From Dietzia aurantiaca (GTDB lineage: Bacteria; Actinomycetota; Actinomycetes; Mycobacteriales; Mycobacteriaceae), in contig NZ_JAIFXZ010000001.1 of NCBI RefSeq assembly GCF_021033825.1, forward strand, positions 310,001-374,000: a stretch of DNA of 64,000 bases, in the 5' to 3' direction. The notes under the pieces were generated by a model that was not told the origin of the DNA, ran no database searches, and saw only the letters and a list, made by a program, of their open reading frames with translations. Shown here piece after piece: positions 9,488-18,799 of the stretch. The position numbers and the translations under genes are program-made. The stretch's first letter is position 1. Each line of letters starts with the position of its first letter.

Positions 9488-10680
9488 GGCACCTGGTCCT
9501 CTCCTTGATCGACGTGCTCTGTGGCGGGAGTTGTCCCGCCGGAATCCGGCTCCACATGGGCCGGGAGTTCGAGAGTGAAGGTGGACCCGGTTCCGGGTCG
9601 GCTCCACAGGGACACGGCGCCGTTGTGGTTCTGGGCGACGTGTTTGACGATCGCGAGCCCCAGACCGGTGCCGCCGGTCGCGCGGGAACGGGCCTTGTCG
9701 ACGCGGAAGAAGCGCTCGAAGACGCGCGTCTGGTGCTCGGGGGCGATACCGATCCCGCGGTCGGTGACCCGCAGCATCACGGTGTCGCCGGAGATCCCCC
9801 GGGTGATCGACACCGGCGTGCGCTCGTGCGAGTAGTTGATGGCGTTGAAGATGAGGTTCGCCAACGCGGTGACCAGCAGGGTCCAGTCGCCCTTGATCTC
9901 CAGCCCGGACGGCGAGTCGGTGATGAGCTCGATCCCGGCCGTCTCCGCGGCGCCCGCCGCCCGCCGGAGCGCCTCGTCCACCACGTCGTCGACGTCCACC
10001 GGCTCCGGGTCGCGGATCCGCTCGGCACCCTGCAGACGGGAGAGCTCGATGAGCTCGGTGACCATCTTGCCCAACCGCTGCGCCTCGCTCACCACGCGAC
10101 CACCGAAGTACTCGACCGAGTCCGGGTCGTCCTTGGACTCCAGGAGCGCCTCGGCGAGGACCGCCATCGCCCCCACCGGGGTCTTGAGCTCGTGGGAGAC
10201 GTTGGCCACGAAGTCGCGCCGGGCGGCCTCCATGCGGCGGTGCTCCGAGTCGTCGTCCGCGAACACCACGACGAACTGCTCGCCGTGGCCCTGCAGGATC
10301 TCGCAGCGGCCGCTGACCGACGGGATTCGGCGACGGCCGGCCGCCATCTTCGCGGGCAGGTCGAACACCGATGTCCGGTCGTCGACGAACGTGGCGTGCG
10401 CCGCCGTCCAGACCGGCTCGATCAGCAACCGGTCCTCGACGATGCCCAATTCGTCGGCACGGCGGTTGAACAGCACCACGTCCTGGTGACGGTCCACCAC
10501 GGCGAGCGCGTACGGCGCCTGCTGATAGACCGCCCGCAACACGTCGAGCCTGGTCGGCCCGGCCTGCTCCGCACGTCGCCGGTCGGCTCGCGCATTGATC
10601 AAGGGGATGACGAAGCCGCCCACGACGAAGCCGATGATCCCGGCGACGATCGCGAGGAAGATCCCCAGACTGACCTGCAC
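9484..10680 (-). CDS. senX3: sensor histidine kinase SenX3
   Basis: A 398-residue membrane kinase. One strong N-terminal transmembrane segment (residues 5-28) is followed by a PAS-like region, the H-box VSHELKTPVGA with the phosphorylated His, and an ATPase domain ending with GGTGLGLAIVKH. With RegX3 it senses low phosphate. It starts with GTG and overlaps regX3 by 4 bases. In M. tuberculosis a variable repeat separates the two genes; here there is none. Confidence 0.95.
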   Translation of the reverse strand: MQVSLGIFLAIVAGIIGFVVGGFVIPLINARADRRRAEQAGPTRLDVLRAVYQQAPYALAVVDRHQDVVLFNRRADELGIVEDRLLIEPVWTAAHATFVDDRTSVFDLPAKMAAGRRRIPSVSGRCEILQGHGEQFVVVFADDDSEHRRMEAARRDFVANVSHELKTPVGAMAVLAEALLESKDDPDSVEYFGGRVVSEAQRLGKMVTELIELSRLQGAERIRDPEPVDVDDVVDEALRRAAGAAETAGIELITDSPSGLEIKGDWTLLVTALANLIFNAINYSHERTPVSITRGISGDTVMLRVTDRGIGIAPEHQTRVFERFFRVDKARSRATGGTGLGLAIVKHVAQNHNGAVSLWSRPGTGSTFTLELPAHVEPDSGGTTPATEHVDQGEDQVP

Positions 10681-10722
10681 GACCCAGATACTACGACCCG
10701 GGTATCCCGCCCGGAAAAGCAG

Positions 10723-10767
10723 AACCCCCCGTCCACCTGCGCGAAGTTCGCAGATAGACGGGGGTTT
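10723..10767 (-). terminator. terminator downstream of gpmA
   Basis: An outer stem (aacccccc-gtc with gac-gggggtt, one base unpaired) holds an inner 5-bp hairpin (10737-10741 with 10749-10753). On the minus strand it is followed by a TTCTGCTTTT tract. It lies between gpmA and senX3. Confidence 0.7.
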
Positions 10768-10856
10768 ACGGCTCGTTCACCGGGCCTTCACCTCGCGCGT
10801 GGGCGGTGGCCCGATCGGCGTGTCGCCCGCGCGCAGGCAGGCCCGAGGAGGTGGGG

Positions 10857-11603
10857 CTACTTTCCACCCTGGCTGGCCACGGCGGCGGCGCCGGCAGCGG
10901 CGGCCTCCGGGTCGAGGTAGGTGCCGCCCGGGTTGGTGACCTTCCCGGCCTCGTCGAAGCGGTAGACCAGCGGGATGCCGGTCGGGATGTTCAGACCCGC
11001 GATGTCGTCATCGGAGATCTCGTCGAGGTGCTTGACCAGCGCGCGCAGCGAGTTGCCGTGCGCGGCCACCATGACCGTCTCGCCGGCCGCGATGCGCGGG
11101 GCGATCTCGGCGGTGTAGTACGGGATGAAGCGGTCCACCACGTCCTTGAGGCACTCCGTCAGGGGCACCTCGGGAAGATCGGCGTAGCGGACGTCGCCGG
11201 TCTGCGAATACTCGTTGCCCGGGTCGATGGCCGGCGGCGGCGTGTCATAGCTGCGGCGCCAGAGCATGAACTGGTCGTCGCCGAACTCTTCCTTGATCTC
11301 CGCCTTGTTGAGGCCCTGCAGCTTGCCGTAGTGGCGCTCGTTGAGCTTCCAGTGCCGCACCACCGGCACCCAATGGCGGTCGCATGCGTCCAGCGAGATG
11401 TTCGCCGTGGTGATCGCGCGGCGCAGCAGCGAGGTGTAGACGATGTCCGGGAGGATGCCCTCCTCCGCGAGGAGCTTGCCGCCGCGGACCGCCTCCTCGC
11501 GACCGAGGTCGGTGAGATCGACGTCGACCCACCCCGTGAACTGGTTGGACGCGTTCCACCGGGACTGACCGTGACGCAGGAGGACGAGTGTTCCGTAAGT
11601 CAT
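10857..11603 (-). CDS. gpmA: 2,3-bisphosphoglycerate-dependent phosphoglycerate mutase
   Basis: A glycolytic and gluconeogenic enzyme that interconverts 3- and 2-phosphoglycerate. The catalytic [10 protein letters not shown] is at the N-terminus with the phosphorylated His. The [12 protein letters not shown] signature and the second active-site His in VAAHGNSLR are intact. Length 248 residues is standard. It precedes senX3 in the same direction, as Rv0489 does, but a terminator lies between them. Confidence 0.95.
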   Translation of the reverse strand: MTYGTLVLLRHGQSRWNASNQFTGWVDVDLTDLGREEAVRGGKLLAEEGILPDIVYTSLLRRAITTANISLDACDRHWVPVVRHWKLNERHYGKLQGLNKAEIKEEFGDDQFMLWRRSYDTPPPAIDPGNEYSQTGDVRYADLPEVPLTECLKDVVDRFIPYYTAEIAPRIAAGETVMVAAHGNSLRALVKHLDEISDDDIAGLNIPTGIPLVYRFDEAGKVTNPGGTYLDPEAAAAGAAAVASQGGK

Positions 11604-11644
11604 AGGTCCATTATGGCCCGATGCTCACCGGCTACGGTGCAAGC

Positions 11645-13351
11645 ATGACCGCAGACGCCGGAGACACCCCCGAAGCCACCGACCGGCCCTGGACGGTCCA
11701 CTACACGCCGGGGACCACACACGACCTGGATTACGGCACCACCACCCTGTGCGACCAGTTCGACCAGGCCGTCAGCGCCCACTTCGAGCGGCCCGCCACC
11801 GAGTTCTTCGGCCGGGTGACCACCTACGGCGATCTCGGCAGCCGGGTCCGGCGCGCCGCCGAGGGCCTGCGACTCCTGGGCGTGGGCAAGGGTGACCGCG
11901 TGGCCGTCCTCCTGCCCAACTGCCCCCAGGGCATCGTGGTGTTCTACGCGGCTCTGCGGCTGGGCGCGATCGTCGTCGAGCACAACCCCCTTTACACGGC
12001 CGACGAACTCGAGGCCCCCTTCGCCGATCACGGTGCGAAGGTCGTCGTGGCGTGGAACGTCGTCACCGACGTCGTGCAGGACCTCGCGACCCGCCCGGAC
12101 ACCGCGATCGAGCACGTCCTCGCCGTCGACCTCCTCGACGCGTTCCCCACCGCCAAGCGCCTCGCCCTGCGGCATCTCCCGGTGCCCGCGCTACGCGCCT
12201 CCCGCGACAAGCTGTCCCGCCCCGACACGCACACCCCGCGCTGGGCGGCCCTGGAGACCGGCCCCGAACTGGATTTCTCCCACCCCTACCCCGCCAACGA
12301 CGACGTGGCGCTGATCCTCTACACCTCCGGCACCACCGGGACTCCCAAGGGCGCGATGCTCACCCACGCCAACCTGGTCGCCAACTCGACCCAGGGCAAG
12401 GCCTGGGTGCCAGGGCTCGAGCCCGGCAAGGAGCGGTTCCTGGCCTCGCTGCCGATGTTCCACGCCTACGGGGTGACGATGTGCGTGGTGTTCGGCATCG
12501 CCCAGGGCGCCCGGCTCCAGCTCGTTCCGACGCCCGACATGGACCTGATCATGCCGATCTTCGCCAAGGAGCCGCCGACCTTCATCCCGGCCGTCCCACC
12601 GATCTATACCCGCATCCTCGAGGAGGCCGACAAGCGCGGCATCTCGCTCAAGGGCATCCGCAACTCCTTCTCCGGGGCCATGAGCCTGCGCGCCGACCTC
12701 ATCGAACGGTGGGAGGCCGCCACCGACGGCCTCTTGGTGGAGGGGTACGGTATGACCGAGACCTCGCCCATCACGGTGGGGAATCCCATGTCGACGGCGA
12801 GGCGGGCCGGTTCGATCGGCGTCCCGTTCCCCGACACGGATATCCGGGTCGTCGACAAGGAGGACCCGTCGCGGGACGTGCTCTCCGGGGAGCCCGGTGA
12901 GCTGCTGGTCAAGGGGCCGCAGGTCTTCCCGGGGTACTGGAACAACGAGGAAGCGACCGCGGCGACGCTGCACGAGGGCTGGCTGCGTACCGGCGACGTC
13001 GTGGAGCAGGCCCCCGACGGCTTCCTGCGCGTGGTGGACCGGATCAAGGAGATGATCGTCACCGGCGGGTTCAACGTCTACCCCTCGGAGGTAGAGGCGG
13101 TTCTGCGGACGGCTCCCGGCATCGCCGACTGTGCGGTCGTCGGCCGGCACGGCGCCCACGGCGAGCAGGTCGTCGCGGCGGTGGTGCTCGAGCCGGGCGC
13201 CTCGCTCGATGTCGACGCGATCCGCGCCCACTGCAAATCCTCGCTCGCCGGGTACAAGGTGCCGCGCGAGTTCGTCGAACTCGACGAGCTGCCCGCCAAC
13301 CCGATGGGCAAGGTGCTGCGCAAGAAGGTCGCCGAGGCCATCAACCCCTGA
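11645..13351 (+). CDS. long-chain fatty-acid--CoA ligase (FadD-type)
   Basis: A 568-residue adenylate-forming enzyme. The P-loop YTSGTTGTPKGAML, the GYGMTETSP motif, the hinge region RTGDVVEQAPDGFLRVVDRIKEMI, and the C-terminal catalytic Lys in NPMGKVLRK are all intact. It should activate a fatty acid to acyl-CoA; chain length is not predictable. The ATG at 11645 was preferred to 11621 because homologues start close to the first conserved residues; no clear ribosome binding site exists, so the transcript may be leaderless. The gene is absent from this position in M. tuberculosis. Confidence 0.9.
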   Translation: MTADAGDTPEATDRPWTVHYTPGTTHDLDYGTTTLCDQFDQAVSAHFERPATEFFGRVTTYGDLGSRVRRAAEGLRLLGVGKGDRVAVLLPNCPQGIVVFYAALRLGAIVVEHNPLYTADELEAPFADHGAKVVVAWNVVTDVVQDLATRPDTAIEHVLAVDLLDAFPTAKRLALRHLPVPALRASRDKLSRPDTHTPRWAALETGPELDFSHPYPANDDVALILYTSGTTGTPKGAMLTHANLVANSTQGKAWVPGLEPGKERFLASLPMFHAYGVTMCVVFGIAQGARLQLVPTPDMDLIMPIFAKEPPTFIPAVPPIYTRILEEADKRGISLKGIRNSFSGAMSLRADLIERWEAATDGLLVEGYGMTETSPITVGNPMSTARRAGSIGVPFPDTDIRVVDKEDPSRDVLSGEPGELLVKGPQVFPGYWNNEEATAATLHEGWLRTGDVVEQAPDGFLRVVDRIKEMIVTGGFNVYPSEVEAVLRTAPGIADCAVVGRHGAHGEQVVAAVVLEPGASLDVDAIRAHCKSSLAGYKVPREFVELDELPANPMGKVLRKKVAEAINP

Positions 13352-13390
13352 CCCGACGCGTCCGCGGTCGGCTACCGCGAACTGTGCGAC

Positions 13391-13485
13391 GCGAGGTGTG
13401 CGCGGCGGGGTGCGCGCCGCGAGGTGTGCGCGGCGGGGTGCGCGCCGCGAGGTGTGCGCGGCGGGGTGCGCGCCGCGAGGTGTGC
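13391..13485. repeat. 28-bp tandem repeat, 3.4 copies
   Basis: Three identical 28-bp units begin at 13391, 13419 and 13447 and are followed by 11 bases of a fourth. Each starts gcgaggtgtgcgcggcgggg. They lie in the gap between two convergent genes and are about 93% GC. A minisatellite of this sort is a likely site of copy-number variation. Confidence 0.95.
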
Positions 13486-13512
13486 ACCCAGAATGCAGAT
13501 TTCCCGGAGACG

Positions 13513-13545
13513 TATGCGCCCGGAATGCCGCATTCCGGGTGCGTA
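13513..13545. terminator. bidirectional hairpin between convergent genes
   Basis: A 15-bp stem (13513-13527 with 13531-13545) contains two G-T wobble positions and a 3-base loop. It stands between the acyl-CoA ligase and the YbjN gene and could end both transcripts. There is no T-tract. Confidence 0.6.
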
Positions 13546-13644
13546 ACCGGGCAATCCAGGTCCAGAGAGGGCGCGCAGGTCACCGGGCGGGCGGGCGGGG
13601 CGGTGCCGGGGGGCCGGGGTCGGTTCCGCCGGCGGAGCGGCGCG

Positions 13645-14283
13645 CTACTCGGGCTGGGGCAGGTCCTCGGTGAGGTGGCGGAACGCGTCCAGGTTGCGCA
13701 GCGACTCGCCCCGCGAGACGCGCCATTCCCATTCCCGGCGGATCGCGGTGTGGAAGCCGGTCTCGATGATGATGTTGAAGTCGTGGTCGGCGGCCTCCAG
13801 CACCTGCCCGAGCACGCGGTCGAGCTCCTCCTCCGTCACCGCGACCAGCGGCATCCGGCCGACCAGATAGATGTCGCCGTTGTTGTCCAGCGTGTACGCC
13901 ACCTGGTACATCCGGCGATTGCGACGCAGCAGGTACTTGTAGACCTTCTCGAAGTCCTCGTCCGGCCGGCGGCACACGAACGCCTCGACGCGCACGCTCT
14001 CGCGGTTCACGGTGAGATGGCAGGCAGTCTTGAGGCGCTTCTCCCCCGGCAGCTGCACCACGAAGGTGTTGCCGTCGGCCAGCGTCGACTCGATGTCACG
14101 CTCCACCAGGAAGTCGCGGATCCGCTGCACGGTGGGGGCGTCTGCCTCGTCCGGGCGTCGGGCGGGCCCGGACGCGGCACCGGCAGAGGAGCCTGCACCG
14201 TCGAAGGCACCGGCACCGTCCCCAGCCGCAGCATCGTCCTCGCCGTCGTCGCCCATGCGCTTGCTCTCGGTGGGGTCGATCAT
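13645..14283 (-). CDS. YbjN domain-containing protein (Rv0487-like)
   Basis: A 212-residue protein whose C-terminal ~155 residues form a YbjN domain, a type III secretion-chaperone-like fold. The first ~55 residues are acidic and rich in Gly, Ala and Asp. Function in actinobacteria is unknown. The ATG at 14283 has a good AAGGAG site 6 bases upstream. It directly follows mshA on the same strand, the same pairing as Rv0486-Rv0487, so a link to mycothiol metabolism is possible but unproven. Confidence 0.85.
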   Translation of the reverse strand: MIDPTESKRMGDDGEDDAAAGDGAGAFDGAGSSAGAASGPARRPDEADAPTVQRIRDFLVERDIESTLADGNTFVVQLPGEKRLKTACHLTVNRESVRVEAFVCRRPDEDFEKVYKYLLRRNRRMYQVAYTLDNNGDIYLVGRMPLVAVTEEELDRVLGQVLEAADHDFNIIIETGFHTAIRREWEWRVSRGESLRNLDAFRHLTEDLPQPE

Positions 14284-14333
14284 CGTGGCTCCTTCGCGGG
14301 TTAGAACGGACTCAGGCGCGGGTTGGAACGAAC

Positions 14334-15644
14334 TCAGGACGCCGTGGCCGCCGCGCGCCGCGCGCGGTACGAGGCCATCGTGCCCGCGTACGACGCCAGC
14401 AGCCCGTCGGCCGTGGAATCCCAGCTGAACTCGGCGGCGTGCACCGGGGCGTGGCGGGACATCTCCAGCCGCAACTCGTCGTCGTCGAGCAGTGATCCGA
14501 GGACCCGCGCCCACTCGCGCGGATCGTGCCCGTCCACGGTGAGCCCGGTCCGGCCGTTCGCGACGGCCGTCGGCAGCCCGCCCACGGCGGCGGCCACCAC
14601 CGGCGTCCCGCACGCCTGCGCCTCCAGCGCGACCAGTCCGAACGACTCGGAGTACGACGGCACCGCCACGATGTCCGCGGCCCGGTACACGTCGACCAAC
14701 TCCGACGGCGGGCGCGGCGCGAGGAAGCTCACGCGGTCGGCGACGCCCAGCTCCTCGGCCAGCTCCATGAGCGAACGCGGCCGCTCGAGCCCCGACCCGC
14801 TGGGCCCGCCCACCACGAGCAACCGCACGTCGCGGTGCGGCTCGGCCCGGACGATCTCGGCGAGCGCCCGCACCACCACGTCAGGAGCCTTGAGCGGCTG
14901 GATCCGGCCGACGAACGCGATCACCTCGGAGCGCTGCGCCACGCCGAGCGCGCGCCGGGCCTGCTCGGTGCCGCGGCGCGTGCCGGGCGTGTACTGCTCG
15001 AGGTCGGCGCCGGGGGGGACGATGTCGATGTCGGCCGGGTCCGCGTCGTAGTAGCCCACGAGCTCGTCGCGCTCCCCGGTGGTGTTGACGACCAGCCGGT
15101 GCGCGGCGTCCACGATCTGCTGCTCGCCGATGCGCCGCGACTCCGGCTCGGGGGTGTCTCCGCTGGTCAGGACTGCGTTCTTGACCTCGGCCAGCGTGTG
15201 GGCGGTGTGCACGAGCGGCACGCCCCAGTGCTCGGAGGCGACGAGCCCCGCCTGGCCGGACAGCCAGTAGTGGGAGTGGATGAGGTCGTAGTGGCCGGGC
15301 GCCTGACCGGCCTCGGCGCGCATCACACCCGCGACGAACGGGCACAGCTGAGTGGGCAGGTCCTCCTTGCGGAGGCCCTCGAACGGGCCGGCCACGATGT
15401 TGCGGACCAGCACGCCGTCGCCCGCCTCCTCGACCGGCGGCTGCGACGAGTGGGTGGCGCGGGTGAAGATCTCCACCTCGACGCCGCGGCGGGCCAGGCG
15501 CCGCGCGGTCTGCAGCACGTACACGTTGAGCCCGCCCGCGTCACCGGTGCCGGGCTGGGCGAGCGGCGAGGTGTGGAACGACAGCACCGCGACACGCTTG
15601 GGGAGCGGCGCGTCGGGGCCGGGGCGGAGGTCGGAAACGGTCAC
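14334..15644 (-). CDS. mshA: D-inositol-3-phosphate glycosyltransferase (mycothiol synthesis)
   Basis: A GT4 (GT-B fold) glycosyltransferase of 436 residues. It joins N-acetylglucosamine from UDP-GlcNAc to inositol 3-phosphate, the first step of mycothiol synthesis. The N-terminal block with [20 protein letters not shown] and the glycine-rich loop are typical of MshA. The C-terminal donor-binding stretch [20 protein letters not shown] carries the E(x7)E motif. The GTG at 15644 matches MshA N-termini; the longer frame to 15830 is not conserved-looking. Confidence 0.95.
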   Translation of the reverse strand: MTVSDLRPGPDAPLPKRVAVLSFHTSPLAQPGTGDAGGLNVYVLQTARRLARRGVEVEIFTRATHSSQPPVEEAGDGVLVRNIVAGPFEGLRKEDLPTQLCPFVAGVMRAEAGQAPGHYDLIHSHYWLSGQAGLVASEHWGVPLVHTAHTLAEVKNAVLTSGDTPEPESRRIGEQQIVDAAHRLVVNTTGERDELVGYYDADPADIDIVPPGADLEQYTPGTRRGTEQARRALGVAQRSEVIAFVGRIQPLKAPDVVVRALAEIVRAEPHRDVRLLVVGGPSGSGLERPRSLMELAEELGVADRVSFLAPRPPSELVDVYRAADIVAVPSYSESFGLVALEAQACGTPVVAAAVGGLPTAVANGRTGLTVDGHDPREWARVLGSLLDDDELRLEMSRHAPVHAAEFSWDSTADGLLASYAGTMASYRARRAAATAS

Positions 15645-15762
15645 CAGTCCGATTGTGCCTCCGTGCGCGCCGGGGTGCACGCCGCGAGGGGGCGGGGATC
15701 GGGTGGGACGACGACGACAACGCCCGCCGCTCGCCCGCCCCCCACGGGTGGTGCGGGGGTGT

Positions 15763-16614
15763 CTACAGTTCGGCGGCGAAGGCGTCGAGCTCGGCGAGGA
15801 ACTTCGGCTTCTCCTCGATGAAGGGCGCATGGGCGGACTCGGCGAAGCCCACGTAGCGGCCGCCGGGGATCATCTCGGCGTTGGCCTGACCGGCGGACGG
15901 CAGCACCACGCCGTCGTGCTCACCGTGGATCACCAGCGCGGGGATGCCCAGGCCGCGCAGTGTCTCGTCGTTGTCCACGCGACGGGTGAGCAGTTTCTGG
16001 CGGACGGCCGGCGGGGTGGCCAGCGAGAGTCCGCAGATCCGCTGGCCGCTCGCGCCGTCGCCGGATCGCATCATGGCGCTCCCGAAGCTCGCGAGCGCGG
16101 CCACGGCCCTGCCGGGGTTCTCGTCGAACGCGCCGTTCGACGTGACCTCGACCATGGCCGGGCCGATCGCGCCGCCGGCGGACCGGGACACCGAGGTGAC
16201 GGCGCCGCAGAGCACGATGCCCGCGACCCTGCCCTCGCCGCGGGCGGCGAGGTAGTCCGAGACCACGATCCCGCCGTACGACCAGCCGAGCAGGATCGCG
16301 CCCGCCCCGTCGACGATGCCGGCGGCGTCCAGGACCGCCTCGACGTCATCGGCCCACTGCGCAGCCGAGTCGTAACCGGCGTCGGCGACGTCGGAGTGGC
16401 CGTGTCCGCGCAGGTCCAGCGCCACCACCCGGAACCGGGTAGCCAGGTCGGCCAGGAGGTCCGGGCCCCAGCAGGCGCTCGACTGCGCCCAGCCGTGGAT
16501 CAGCACGAGCGGACGTGCGGCGGGGTCGCCGAGCACGCGGTAGGCGATCGTGGTGCCGTCCGACGAGACGGTCGAGGCGAGGGAATACGTGGCGGGAGAG
16601 GTCATGTCGGCCAT
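15763..16614 (-). CDS. alpha/beta hydrolase
   Basis: A 283-residue alpha/beta-hydrolase fold protein. The oxyanion region is LIHGWAQSS, the nucleophile elbow is GWSYGG with the catalytic Ser, and the acid and His lie in IHGEHD and AESAHAPF. Family members include lipases, esterases and haloperoxidase-like enzymes; substrate cannot be told. It is upstream of mshA on the same strand with a 118-base gap, and is not part of the M. tuberculosis order here. Confidence 0.85.
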   Translation of the reverse strand: MADMTSPATYSLASTVSSDGTTIAYRVLGDPAARPLVLIHGWAQSSACWGPDLLADLATRFRVVALDLRGHGHSDVADAGYDSAAQWADDVEAVLDAAGIVDGAGAILLGWSYGGIVVSDYLAARGEGRVAGIVLCGAVTSVSRSAGGAIGPAMVEVTSNGAFDENPGRAVAALASFGSAMMRSGDGASGQRICGLSLATPPAVRQKLLTRRVDNDETLRGLGIPALVIHGEHDGVVLPSAGQANAEMIPGGRYVGFAESAHAPFIEEKPKFLAELDAFAAEL

Positions 16615-16714
16615 CGTGCCAGTCCGATCGCTATCGCACGCCGGCTCATCGGAGACGTCCCCCGAACGCGGAGGACCCTCCCCCGGGGCCGCCCCGTGCG
16701 GTTACCGTGTGCCA

Positions 16715-17170
16715 ATGGCAGCCACCACCACCGCGACAGACCCCGACGTCGTCGTCCGGATGTTCTTCGACGCCCTCGCCTCCGGCTCGACCGCCGCCGC
16801 GGCGGAGCTGGTCTCCGGCGACGTGTGGTGGGCGAACATCGGGCTGCCGACCGTGCGCGGCAAGCGCGCCGTCGTCGGCGCGATCGCCGCGATGCACCGC
16901 AGCGTGCGATTCGGGGTCCGGACCCACCATCTCGCGGTGTCGGCGCCCGCGGACCCCACCGATCCCCGCTCCCCGCACGTCGTTCTCACCGAGCGCACCG
17001 ACTCGCTCGGGATCGGCCGGTTCCGCTGCGACTTCTGGGTGTGCGGGCGACTGGAGGTGCGCGACGGCCTGGTCTGCGGCTGGCAGGACTACTTCTCCAC
17101 CGCCGACATCGCGCGCGGCGCGGTGCGCGGGCTGGTCGGGATGATCCCCGGCCGTCGCGTCGATCGATAA
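16715..17170 (+). CDS. SnoaL/limonene-epoxide-hydrolase-fold protein
   Basis: A 151-residue NTF2-like protein. Features resembling limonene-1,2-epoxide hydrolases are the N-terminal VVRMFFDALASG helix, an LTERTDSL strand and the C-terminal GWQDYFSTADIAR. Whether it hydrolyses epoxides is uncertain because the Asp-Arg-Asp triad cannot be assigned without a structure. The ATG at 16715 was used; an in-frame GTG two codons upstream is possible. It is divergent from the alpha/beta hydrolase gene. Confidence 0.65.
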   Translation: MAATTTATDPDVVVRMFFDALASGSTAAAAELVSGDVWWANIGLPTVRGKRAVVGAIAAMHRSVRFGVRTHHLAVSAPADPTDPRSPHVVLTERTDSLGIGRFRCDFWVCGRLEVRDGLVCGWQDYFSTADIARGAVRGLVGMIPGRRVDR

Positions 17171-17249
17171 CGCAGCAGTCCTCTCGCGGTCGGCCTGCGG
17201 CCGTTGAGCAGCCGGACGGCACGCGACGTCGTCACCTACGCTCGGATGC

Positions 17250-18026
17250 ATGACCGATCACAATGCCGCCCGTGAGCGCCTCGCCGCCCTGCCCGCCGAC
17301 ACCCGCGTGGCGGTGGTGACCGGCGCCTCGTCGGGAATCGGCGAGGCCAGCGCCCGCGAACTCGCAGGTCAGGGCTTCCACGTGGTCGTTGGTGCGCGGC
17401 GCGCCGACCGGCTGGAGGCACTCGCCGCCGAGATCGGCGGCACCGCCCTGCCCCTCGACGTGACCGACGCGGACTCGTGCGCGGCGTTCTGCTCGGCCAT
17501 CTCCCGCCTGCACGTGCTGGTCAACAACGCCGGCGGCGCCAAGGGCACCACCAGCGTCATGGACGCCGACGAGGACCAGTGGCGCTGGATGTGGGAGACC
17601 AACGTCCTCGGCACGCTGCGGATGGTCAAGGGACTCATGCCCACGCTCGTGGACACCGGCGACGGGCTGGTCATCACCATCACCTCCATCGCGGCGCTCG
17701 AGTCGTACGACAACGGCTCCGGCTACACCTCCGCCAAGCACGCGCAGGCCGTCCTGCACCGGACGCTTCGAGGCGAGCACCTCGGCCAGCCCGTGCGGTT
17801 CACCGAGATCGCGCCCGGCATGGTCGACACCGAGTTCTCGAGCGTGCGGTTCGACGGCGACGCGGACAAGGCCGCCGCCGTCTACCGCGGGCTGACCCCG
17901 ATGATCGCCGAGGACATCGCGGAGATCGTGGGCTTTGTGGCCAGCCGACCGTCGCACGTGAACCTCGACCAGATCGTGGTGAAGCCGCGCGCCCAGCACT
18001 CCGCGATGCGGGCGCACCGCGGCTGA
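17250..18026 (+). CDS. short-chain dehydrogenase/reductase (Rv0484c-like)
   Basis: A 258-residue classical SDR. The cofactor motif is TGASSGIGEAS, NNAGG marks the fold, and the catalytic Ser, Tyr and Lys are in ITSIAAL and YTSAKHA. It uses NAD(P)H on an unknown substrate. The gene is Rv0484c in the conserved order, so it marks where synteny with M. tuberculosis resumes after the inserted pair to its left. Confidence 0.9.
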   Translation: MTDHNAARERLAALPADTRVAVVTGASSGIGEASARELAGQGFHVVVGARRADRLEALAAEIGGTALPLDVTDADSCAAFCSAISRLHVLVNNAGGAKGTTSVMDADEDQWRWMWETNVLGTLRMVKGLMPTLVDTGDGLVITITSIAALESYDNGSGYTSAKHAQAVLHRTLRGEHLGQPVRFTEIAPGMVDTEFSSVRFDGDADKAAAVYRGLTPMIAEDIAEIVGFVASRPSHVNLDQIVVKPRAQHSAMRAHRG

Positions 18027-18062
18027 GCCGGGGCCGGATCACGACGCTCCGGCGGCGCTACA

Positions 18063-18121
18063 GAAGGTGAGGCTAGGCAACGTCAGGTTAGGCTTCACAC
18101 TGGCAGGTTAGGCTAACTGAC
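18063..18121 (+). promoter_or_regulatory. three tandem IdeR/DtxR iron boxes upstream of ferritin
   Basis: Three 19-bp sites begin at 18063, 18083 and 18103, exactly 20 bp apart. Against the IdeR consensus TTAGGTTAGGCTAACCTAA they match at 12, 12 and 14 positions by my count; all share AGGTNAGGCT. The array ends 102 bases before the ferritin start codon. IdeR with iron is known to activate bfrB in mycobacteria through tandem boxes. The same role is inferred here. Confidence 0.8.
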
Positions 18122-18222
18122 CTGGCACGATGCCGCGCGCGGTCCTATTGTGGGACCCCTCGGGAGAACCCCTCCCGGCGCGTCTCGACCCTTGTCGAGG
18201 CCGCCTCACGAAAGGCGCCACC

Positions 18223-18759
18223 ATGACCCAGAGCAGCAGCACCTACGCCGAACTCCTCTCCGCCCAGGTCGGCCACGAGTTCGCCGCCAGCCAGCAGTAC
18301 ATCGCGATCGCCGTGTGGGCGGACGCGCAGGACCTGCCGCAGCTGGCCGCCCGCTTCTACCAGCACAGCCTGGGCGAGCGGAACCACGCCATGATGATGG
18401 TCCAGTACATGCTCGACCGGGACATCCCCACCGTGATCCCCGCCGTACCGGCGCCCCAGGCCGAATTCGACGGGCCCGTTGGCGCCCTGAGCCTCGCACT
18501 TGAGCAGGAGAAGCAGGTCACCCGCCAGATCGAGGCGCTGTTCCAGGCCGCGCGCGCCGAGGCCGATCCGCTGGGCGAGCAGTTCATGCTGTGGTTCCTG
18601 CGCGAGCAGGTCGAGGAGGTCGCCAACATGAACACGCTGGTGACCATCGCCGAGCGCGCGGACGACGACTGGTTCCGCATCGAGGAGTACCTCGCCCGCG
18701 AGACCGACGCCTCCACCAACACGGGCACCCCGCCCGCGGTCGCCGGCGGCGCGGTCTGA
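18223..18759 (+). CDS. ftn: ferritin (BfrB-like iron-storage protein)
   Basis: A 178-residue non-heme ferritin that oxidises ferrous iron and stores it in a 24-subunit shell. Ferroxidase residues are visible: the Glu in VGHEFAASQQY, Glu-x-x-His in GERNHAMM, Glu in ALEQEKQ, and the C-terminal LREQVEEV. No heme-binding Met is evident at the usual bacterioferritin position. The ATG at 18223 follows a GAAAGG site. Three iron boxes upstream suggest iron-dependent activation by IdeR. Confidence 0.95.
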   Translation: MTQSSSTYAELLSAQVGHEFAASQQYIAIAVWADAQDLPQLAARFYQHSLGERNHAMMMVQYMLDRDIPTVIPAVPAPQAEFDGPVGALSLALEQEKQVTRQIEALFQAARAEADPLGEQFMLWFLREQVEEVANMNTLVTIAERADDDWFRIEEYLARETDASTNTGTPPAVAGGAV

Positions 18760-18799
18760 GCCCAACCGCCTGACAACGGCGGGCTGGCGGGACAGGCGG

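Noticed and set aside
13391-13485. CRISPR-like array.
   Set aside because: The 28-bp units are contiguous, with no spacers and no cas genes nearby.
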